In this document: positions 6,649 to 11,364 of the stretch, piece after piece | How the letters are laid out: the number at the start of each line of letters is the position of its first letter | Position numbering within the stretch: position 1 is the stretch's first letter | Assembly (NCBI GenBank): GCA_036986275.1 | Contig: BTRG01000067.1 | Location: 1 to 11,364 of the forward strand | Reading direction: 5' to 3' | From: BTRG01 sp036986275 | GTDB lineage: Bacteria; Pseudomonadota; Gammaproteobacteria; Acidiferrobacterales; SZUA-150 | DNA length: 11,364 bases | Made by a program: the position numbers and the translations under genes | The notes under the pieces: generated by a model | Seen by the model: only the letters and a program-made list of their open reading frames with translations | Database searches by the model: none | Told to the model about the DNA's origin: nothing

Positions 6649-9405
6649 CTAGAATTGTACGGCACTTACCGGATGCGGGTCGCTGGTCTGTTCCTGGGCC
6701 AAGCGATCTATAATGAGTTTGGCCAGCCTGTCCTGTTCCGCCTTGTTATCCAGTGGCGCATGATCTCTGTCGGTAATAAAAAATATATCCTCCGCGCGTT
6801 CACCGTAGGTCGATATTTTGGTGGAGAGCAAAATAACCTTGCTCTCGGCCAGGGCCTGGGCGATGTTGTACAATAATCCCGGTCTGTCGTGGGCGGAGAC
6901 CTCCATCACTGTTGAGCGCCCGTTTACCGACTCGCTGAAACAGACGCGTGTCTCTATAGGAAAATGTTTCAGTTGACGTGATAGCAATAAAGAAGGCTGT
7001 GCGGTTTGTGCCCTGGGGTTAAGCAATTTATCATGCAGTTGTTCTTGTAATACTTGTAAGGCTCTCTTGTCGCGTATGGACTTGTTGTTCTGGTCCATGA
7101 CAACAAAGGTCGACAGGCTGAAACCATGAGTGCTTGTGGTCAGTCGTGCATCAACAATGGAAAGGCGTAAGGTATCGAAGGCGCTTGTTAGTTGTACAAA
7201 AAGGCCTTCGGCATCAGGGGTATAGAAAAAAAACTCGGTGCCACTGATGTATGGATTAAAACGAGTCGCTACCACAGGAAAGTCTGTGGCATAAGCAGAA
7301 ATAACGGCCCTTGCGTGCCAGGCAAGATTGTCCGCATCATATTGAAAAAAATATTGGTTTTCGAGGTTCGCCCAGAAGTGATCAACGCGTCTGTTGCCGG
7401 CCTTATCCGGTTTTAGTAATGCCAGTGCGCTGGATTTGTATTCTTTGACGCGTTTCGATACATCTCCAATCGAAGCGCTGCCTAGTAGCAGCATGCGCGA
7501 TGTAGCGGCATACAGTTGTGCCAGCAAGTGGCCCTTCCATTCATTCCAGACCTCGGGACTGGTGCCGCGCATGTCAGCAACCGTGAGTAGATATAAATTA
7601 TCCAGCCGTTCCTGGTCGCCTACCTTGTTGGCAAAATCCATAATGACATGCGGATCAGAGATATCCTGACGCTGCGCGGTCCATGACATGATGAGATGCT
7701 GGCGTACCAGCCAGCAGACCAGGTGTGTGTCGTAATCACTTAAATCATGGAGTTTGCAGAATGCGGCTGCATCACGCTCTCCCAACACGGTATGATCACC
7801 ACCACGCCCTTTGGCAATATCATGGAAGAGGCCGGCAAGATACAGTCTTTCCGGTTTGACCAGGCGTGTGATGATGGAGCTGGCGAGCGGGAACTCCTTG
7901 TGGAATTCCGGCACGGTAAAACGTCTCAGGTTACGTACAACAAAGAGTGTGTGCTCATCCACGGTGTAGGCATGAAATAAATCATGTTGCATTTGTCCAA
8001 TGATTTTCCCAAAGGCCGGGATATAGGCTGCCAGTACGCCGTAGGCATTCATACGGCGAAACTCGTGCGTGAGTCCCTGGGGTTGTCTTAATATTTCAAG
8101 AAACAGGCTACGGTTAGTGATGTCTTTGCGGTAGTTTGCGTCGATACGATGTAGATTGGCGCGCAGTTGGCGTATCGTACGCACACTGACCCCGGTCAGC
8201 TGCGGGTTTTGTTGCATCAACAGGAACAGCTCTAGCATGGCATAGGGCGCATGCTTGAATGTATTTTCATCGCAGACATCTATGGTATTGCCACGTGCCT
8301 GGAAACGGCGATTCAACTTTTCTGTGACCGGTTTTTCTTCTTGCAACAGAATTTCTTCAAAATGTTGCAGTACAATTTCATTGATTAGTGACAACTCTTT
8401 GACGGTTCGGTAATAGCGCTTCATGAGTTGTTCTACGGCAAGCTCTCCCTTGCGGTTCTTGAATCCCATTTCGGTAGCCAGGATACGCTGGTAATCGAAC
8501 AGCAGTCTGTCTTCACGACGGTTGGCATGATAATGCAGTCCATTTCTTAAGTGCCAAAGAAAGTTACGTCCCTTTATCAGTGTTTGTTCCTCGGCCTCGC
8601 TCAGGAGCTTGTGAGTAACAAGATCCTTCGGCCGCGAAATATTAAAATGTCTGGTGGCCACCCAGAAGATCATCTGTATATCGCGTAGTCCCCCGGGCCC
8701 TTCTTTTATATTGGGCTCAAGATTAAAGGCGGTACCATGGAAGCGGGCGTGACGGTCCTGTTGCTCTTGCTTTTTGGCCTTAAAAAAAGCCTTACTGGGC
8801 CAGCTGCAGGGGGGCGAGGTTTTCTCGCGCATCTCTGCAAAGAGATGGTCGTCACCTGTTAGGTGGCGCGCCTCCATGAGATTGGTGGTGACGGTAATAT
8901 CCTTGTTGGATTCAGCAATACATTCTTCTACTGTGCGCACACTGTGCCCTACCTCTAGGCCTATGTCCCAACAAAAGCGGAGTAAGGTTTCTACGAATTC
9001 CTTGCAGGCATGGGTATCGTTATGGTCCAGTAAAATCATCAAATCGATATCGGAGGCGGGGTGGAGCTCGCCACGCCCATAGCCTCCTACCGCTACCAAC
9101 GCAGCGGTAACGTTTTTCGGCAAGAGTGTTTTGTGAGTGCTCCAGGCCTGTATGAGGAGTTGGTCTACCAGCCAGGCATGCAGTAACACCGCAGGCTGTG
9201 GTTTGCCGCCATTGAAGTGATAACTGCGTAGATGGGCGCGACCATGCTCCAGCGCATCCTTGAAGACTAAAAGCGGCTGCTTGCCGGTTTCCAGTTGATA
9301 TCTGAATTGTTTGCGATCAAAGAGCCTGGTTTTTTGCAGAGAAGTGGGCATCAGTGGAATGAATCCATATAAATCTCGATCATCTTTACAAGATAAATCC
9401 TGCAA
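6649..9405 (-). CDS. glnD: Bifunctional [PII] uridylyltransferase / uridylyl-removing enzyme
   Basis: GlnD senses glutamine and adds or removes UMP on PII proteins (GlnB/GlnK), setting the activity of glutamine synthetase and the Ntr response. The 918 residues show all domains in order. The nucleotidyltransferase domain has GGYGRGELHPASDIDLMIL (107-125), with metal-binding Asp119 and Asp121. GlnE/UTase-type helices include NLEPNIKEGPGGLRDIQ (228-244). The HD domain for UMP removal includes HDLFHAYTVDEHT (474-486) and LFHDIAKGRGGDH (526-538), with His528 and Asp529. Two ACT domains sit at about 720-795 and 831-905 (EVSAHDRPGLLYNIAQALAE). Both activities look intact. The start is uncertain: the longest frame begins with TTG at 9405, eight bases after map, and the first ATG is at 9351 (MPTSLQKT). 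Neither has a good Shine-Dalgarno; the strong AAGGAG at 9425-9430 is 19 bases from the TTG. Cotranscription with map is likely. Confidence 0.96.
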   Translation of the reverse strand: MQDLSCKDDRDLYGFIPLMPTSLQKTRLFDRKQFRYQLETGKQPLLVFKDALEHGRAHLRSYHFNGGKPQPAVLLHAWLVDQLLIQAWSTHKTLLPKNVTAALVAVGGYGRGELHPASDIDLMILLDHNDTHACKEFVETLLRFCWDIGLEVGHSVRTVEECIAESNKDITVTTNLMEARHLTGDDHLFAEMREKTSPPCSWPSKAFFKAKKQEQQDRHARFHGTAFNLEPNIKEGPGGLRDIQMIFWVATRHFNISRPKDLVTHKLLSEAEEQTLIKGRNFLWHLRNGLHYHANRREDRLLFDYQRILATEMGFKNRKGELAVEQLMKRYYRTVKELSLINEIVLQHFEEILLQEEKPVTEKLNRRFQARGNTIDVCDENTFKHAPYAMLELFLLMQQNPQLTGVSVRTIRQLRANLHRIDANYRKDITNRSLFLEILRQPQGLTHEFRRMNAYGVLAAYIPAFGKIIGQMQHDLFHAYTVDEHTLFVVRNLRRFTVPEFHKEFPLASSIITRLVKPERLYLAGLFHDIAKGRGGDHTVLGERDAAAFCKLHDLSDYDTHLVCWLVRQHLIMSWTAQRQDISDPHVIMDFANKVGDQERLDNLYLLTVADMRGTSPEVWNEWKGHLLAQLYAATSRMLLLGSASIGDVSKRVKEYKSSALALLKPDKAGNRRVDHFWANLENQYFFQYDADNLAWHARAVISAYATDFPVVATRFNPYISGTEFFFYTPDAEGLFVQLTSAFDTLRLSIVDARLTTSTHGFSLSTFVVMDQNNKSIRDKRALQVLQEQLHDKLLNPRAQTAQPSLLLSRQLKHFPIETRVCFSESVNGRSTVMEVSAHDRPGLLYNIAQALAESKVILLSTKISTYGERAEDIFFITDRDHAPLDNKAEQDRLAKLIIDRLAQEQTSDPHPVSAVQF

Positions 9406-9413
9406 GTTAAGTT

Positions 9414-10181
9414 TTAGATGTCGTCTCCTTCCAGCTGGGTCAGGACTTCATGGCCTTCCTTGGTGACCAATATCGTATGCTCCCATTGTGCGGAAAGGCT
9501 GTGATCCCGTGTCACTACCGTCCATTGATCGGGTAGCAGGCGCACTTCTTTCTTGCCGGCGTTGATCATGGGCTCTACCGTGAAGACCATGCCGGGTTTG
9601 AGTTCCACGCCGGCGCCTGCATCTCCATAGTGCAGCACCTGGGGTTCCTCGTGGAAGTGCCGGCCTATGCCATGGCCACAGTATTCGCGCACGACTGAAA
9701 AGTGGTTGCTTTCGGCGTGCTGTTGTATAGCGTGGCCGATATCGCCGAGATGGGCGCCTGGCCTGACCTGGTCTATGCCTTTGAGCATACATTCACGGCT
9801 GATTTCACTGAGGCGCTTCGCCTGCAGGGAGGGTTCGCCGACATGGAACATCTTGCTGCTATCGCCGTGGTAGCCGTCCTTGATGACCGTAATGTCAATA
9901 TTGACAATGTCGCCTTTTTTCAGCTTCTTGTCACCCGGGATGCCATGGCAGACCTGGTGATTCACCGAGGTGCAAATGGATTTGGGAAATCCCTTATAAT
10001 GAAGGGGGGCCGGGACGGCCTGCTGCTCATTGACGATATAGTCATGACAGATCCGGTCCAGTTCACCTGTGGTGATGCCGGGCCGAACATGCCCACGTAC
10101 CATGTTCAACACCTCCCCCGCCAGGCAACCGGCAACCCGCATTTTTTCGATTTCTTCGGCTGTTTTTATGATGATAGCCAT
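9414..10181 (-). CDS. map: Methionine aminopeptidase, type I
   Basis: Map removes the initiator methionine from new proteins in the cytoplasm when the second residue is small. The 255-residue protein has the complete dinuclear metal site of the type I family: Asp96 (VNIDITV), Asp107 (GYHGDSSKMF), His170 (YCGHGIGRHFHEEP), Glu203 (FTVEPMI) and Glu234 (QWEHTILV). His79 (HQVCHGIPG) is the substrate-site histidine. Each position is one less than in E. coli Map, so the alignment is essentially gap-free. The start MAIIIKTAEEIEKMR matches the family; only a weak GAG lies five bases upstream of the ATG. It is divergent from rpsB, as in E. coli, and glnD follows after eight bases or, with its ATG start, 62. 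Confidence 0.97.
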   Translation of the reverse strand: MAIIIKTAEEIEKMRVAGCLAGEVLNMVRGHVRPGITTGELDRICHDYIVNEQQAVPAPLHYKGFPKSICTSVNHQVCHGIPGDKKLKKGDIVNIDITVIKDGYHGDSSKMFHVGEPSLQAKRLSEISRECMLKGIDQVRPGAHLGDIGHAIQQHAESNHFSVVREYCGHGIGRHFHEEPQVLHYGDAGAGVELKPGMVFTVEPMINAGKKEVRLLPDQWTVVTRDHSLSAQWEHTILVTKEGHEVLTQLEGDDI

Positions 10182-10238
10182 GGCGACTCAAAAAAACCTC
10201 ATTAGAAACAGTCATCTTTGGAGTGCGCGACTTTACAC

Positions 10239-10244
10239 CATTTT
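10239..10244 (-). promoter_or_regulatory. Weak candidate -10 box for map-glnD
   Basis: On the minus strand, 10244 to 10239 reads TAAAAT, five of six matches to the -10 consensus. It would give a start near 10232 and a leader of about 50 bases for map. There is no good -35 at the proper distance, so either an activator is needed or the call is wrong. It is listed because it is the best match in the intergenic region on this strand. Confidence 0.2.
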
Positions 10245-10245
10245 A

Positions 10246-10258
10246 GACCACAGTGGTC
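10246..10258. repeat. 13-base inverted repeat GACCAC-A-GTGGTC
   Basis: Two perfect 6-base arms are separated by one base. On the minus strand the repeat would lie just upstream of the candidate map -10 box, inside the spacer, where a repressor could act. It is about 65 bases upstream of the rpsB -35. The one-base spacer suits a dimeric protein site better than an RNA hairpin. No regulator can be named, and repeats of this size also occur by chance. Confidence 0.3.
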
Positions 10259-10322
10259 GGGTGCTTAGGCATGACACCGCTGGGGATATGGTGAGGGATA
10301 GGGTCCGAAGCCTTTGAAAATA

Positions 10323-10358
10323 TTGTCGAAAACCGGGGCCTGTGGTATAAACTCGCCC
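10323..10358 (+). promoter_or_regulatory. Sigma70 promoter of rpsB
   Basis: TTGTCG (10323-10328) and TATAAA (10346-10351, five of six matches) are separated by the ideal 17 bases. The predicted start is near 10358, giving a leader of about 108 bases. An A/T-rich stretch just upstream (TTTGAAAATATT, 10313-10324) could act as an UP element. The bases between the -10 and the start (CTCGCC, 10352-10357) are G/C-rich, as in ribosomal promoters repressed by ppGpp and DksA. The stringent-control reading is inferred from this composition. Confidence 0.65.
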
Positions 10359-10465
10359 ACTTTAACCCACACGTGGGCTGACACATGCATTCGGGTGCCC
10401 CTCGCTCATTGGGCGGGGGGTTTATGTATGGGGCCTACGGCGGCGTAACCCGAAGGAGAAACTGA
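10358..10465 (+). promoter_or_regulatory. Structured rpsB leader with candidate pseudoknot, probable S2 autoregulatory element
   Basis: In gammaproteobacteria S2 represses its own rpsB-tsf operon through the rpsB leader (in E. coli this region overlaps the annotated t44 RNA). Here the leader can form an outer stem of CAUGCAU (10384-10390) with AUGUAUG (10424-10430), and an inner 10-pair hairpin of 10398-10407 with 10411-10420 closed by an AUU loop. The bulge UCGGGU (10391-10396), left between the stems, is fully complementary to ACCCGA (10448-10453), which directly abuts and shares one base with the Shine-Dalgarno AAGGAG (10453-10458). That makes a pseudoknot able to hide or present the ribosome site. 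The Shine-Dalgarno is seven bases before the ATG. The pairings are directly readable from the sequence; the S2 binding role is inferred from known rpsB leaders. A 5' hairpin CCCA/TGGG (10366-10369 with 10374-10377) is also possible. Confidence 0.65.
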
Positions 10466-11364
10466 ATGAGTAACGTCAGCATGCGCCAGATGCTGGAGGC
10501 CGGTGTGCATTTCGGCCACCAGACTCGTTTTTGGCACCCCAAGATGCGCCCTTTTATCTTTGGTGAGCGCAACAAGATTCATATCATTAACCTCGAGAAG
10601 ACCGTACCTCTGTTCACGGACGCCATGAATTTTCTCGGCAAAATGGCCCAGAATGGCGGCAATGTGTTATTCGTCGGCACTAAGCGCCAGGCTTCCCAGG
10701 CCGTCAGGGAGGAGGCCGAACGATGCGGCATGCCTTTTGTGAACCACCGCTGGTTGGGCGGCATGCTCACCAACTACAAGACAGTGAAGAAATCCATAGC
10801 CCGTTTGAAGGCCCTGGAGACCATGCTGGAAGACGGCAGCACTGAGCGTCTGCGCAAGAAAGAAGTGCTAAGCCTGACGCGTGAGCGCGATAAACTGAAC
10901 CGCAGTCTTATGGGCATCAAGAACATGGCCGGCCTGCCGGACGTATTATTTGTCATCGACGTCGGTTATGAAGATATTGCTGTTGCCGAAGCAAACAAAC
11001 TTAATATCCCTGTTGTTGCCGTGGTGGATACCAATTGCCAACCCGATGGAGTCGATTATGTAATCCCGGGCAATGACGATGCTATACGTGCGATTCGCCT
11101 CTATGCCTCGGCAGCTGCCGAGGCGATATCGGATGGCGTCAAGTTGCGTAAGACAAATATTGAGGGTGATGCCGATGATTACATTGAGGTCGATGAAGAG
11201 ACGGATTCCAAGGTAAAGGTCACTGCCAGGAAAAGCAGCAAAAAGGCTGCTAAGAAAACAGCAAAGAAGACAGCAAAGAAAACAGCCCAGCCAGAAGAGA
11301 TGTCTGAAGAGGTGGCTGCGGAAGAAAAGTCCGCGGAGGTTCCGGCGGCTGCGGAAGAAAAGTC
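10466..11364 (+). CDS. rpsB: 30S ribosomal protein S2, 3' end outside the window, with long C-terminal tail
   Basis: S2 is a late-assembling protein of the small ribosomal subunit, needed together with S1 for binding leadered mRNAs. The frame opens with MSNVSMRQMLEAGVHFGHQTRFWHP and stays open to the window edge (299 full codons). Conserved landmarks are IHIINLEKTVPLF, VLFVGTKRQA, FVNHRWLGGMLTNYKTV, LPDVLFVIDV and VVDTNCQPDGVDYVIPGNDDAIRAI. The globular core ends near residue 225-230, where E. coli S2 (about 240 residues) is almost finished. This protein continues with an acidic linker (DADDYIEVDEETD), a Lys/Ala/Thr repeat AAKKTAKKTAKKTA (261-274) and then an Ala/Glu-rich tract with an 11-residue repeat. 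The start is fixed by AAGGAG at 10453-10458. tsf is expected downstream, beyond the window. Confidence 0.97.
   Translation, partial: MSNVSMRQMLEAGVHFGHQTRFWHPKMRPFIFGERNKIHIINLEKTVPLFTDAMNFLGKMAQNGGNVLFVGTKRQASQAVREEAERCGMPFVNHRWLGGMLTNYKTVKKSIARLKALETMLEDGSTERLRKKEVLSLTRERDKLNRSLMGIKNMAGLPDVLFVIDVGYEDIAVAEANKLNIPVVAVVDTNCQPDGVDYVIPGNDDAIRAIRLYASAAAEAISDGVKLRKTNIEGDADDYIEVDEETDSKVKVTARKSSKKAAKKTAKKTAKKTAQPEEMSEEVAAEEKSAEVPAAAEEK
11252..11287 (+). repeat. Tandem 12-base repeat encoding (KKTA)3 in the S2 tail
   Basis: Three in-frame copies of an AAR-AAR-ACA-GCN unit encode KKTA KKTA KKTA. Third codon positions differ slightly between copies, so the peptide pattern is kept while the DNA has begun to diverge. 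Such Lys/Ala/Thr repeats are typical of histone H1-like basic tails. Confidence 0.8.
11314..11364 (+). repeat. 33-base direct repeat in the S2 tail, cut by the window edge
   Basis: GGCTGCGGAAGAAAAGTC occurs at 11314-11331 and again at 11347-11364, exactly 33 bases apart and in frame, encoding AAEEKS twice in an 11-residue period. The second copy ends at the last base of the window, so the total number of units is unknown. Confidence 0.8.

Noticed and set aside
6624..6655. Small palindromes GTTC-TAG-GAAC and ATTCTAGAAT at the facing stop codons of the transporter and glnD
   Set aside because: They are short enough to be expected by chance many times in this window, have no T-run, and do not make a convincing bidirectional terminator.
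9702..10205. Plus-strand open frame of 167 codons opposite map
   Set aside because: It lies wholly antisense to a complete, motif-perfect map gene, shows no recognisable family, and has no ribosome site; it is a shadow of map codon bias.
10398..10423. GC-rich 10-pair hairpin followed by TTT, as a Rho-independent terminator or attenuator
   Set aside because: Only three T residues follow before the sequence turns mixed, it sits between a good promoter and rpsB, and its pairing fits better as part of the S2 leader fold.
10335..10435. Two copies of GGGGCC (10335-10340 and about 10430-10435) as a repeat in the rpsB region
   Set aside because: Six bases is too short; one copy lies in the promoter spacer and the other in the leader, with no shared context.

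Overview
The window looks like a stretch of a gammaproteobacterial chromosome carrying mostly housekeeping genes. The evidence is the gene set and its local order: queG back to back with nnr-tsaE-N-acetylmuramoyl-alanine amidase, and map-glnD back to back with rpsB. Both arrangements are familiar from Escherichia coli and relatives, and the encoded proteins match those enzymes closely over their full length. I cannot name the genus. I saw no insertion sequence, phage gene, CRISPR array, tRNA or rRNA.

Left block (about 1-5208). A possible gene end on the plus strand (1-48) runs toward an exported protein of unknown function (74-805, minus). That gene overlaps the end of queG (802-1884, minus; last step of queuosine synthesis). 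Divergent from queG is a tightly packed plus-strand operon: nnr (repair of damaged NAD(P)H hydrates), tsaE (ATPase for the t6A tRNA modification) and an AmiB/AmiC-type cell-wall amidase with a LysM domain. The nnr/tsaE and tsaE/amidase junctions are 4-base stop/start overlaps, so translational coupling is likely. The queG-nnr gap is only 17 bases, and the best nnr promoter lies inside the annotated 5' end of queG.

Middle block (5209-9413). Where mutL often follows amiB, there is instead a sodium-coupled (NSS family) transporter (5263-6630, plus) with its own ribosome binding site. It meets glnD (6649-9405, minus) tail to tail with 18 bases between them. GlnD is the uridylyltransferase/uridylyl-removing nitrogen sensor and has all its expected domains.

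Right block (9414-11364). map (methionine aminopeptidase, minus) lies directly upstream of glnD, and the two are probably one transcription unit. The 284-base gap 10182-10465 between map and rpsB is the longest gene-free stretch. It holds a good sigma70 promoter for rpsB and a strongly structured leader that can form a pseudoknot reaching the rpsB Shine-Dalgarno, as expected for autoregulation by ribosomal protein S2. It also holds a 13-base inverted repeat near a weak candidate promoter for map. rpsB (S2) runs off the right edge and carries an unusually long, repetitive, charged C-terminal tail.

The most interesting items are the S2 leader fold, the histone-like/acidic S2 tail, the possibly leaderless nnr, and the unknown exported protein coupled to queG. 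I found no convincing evidence of a wholly new multi-gene system here.
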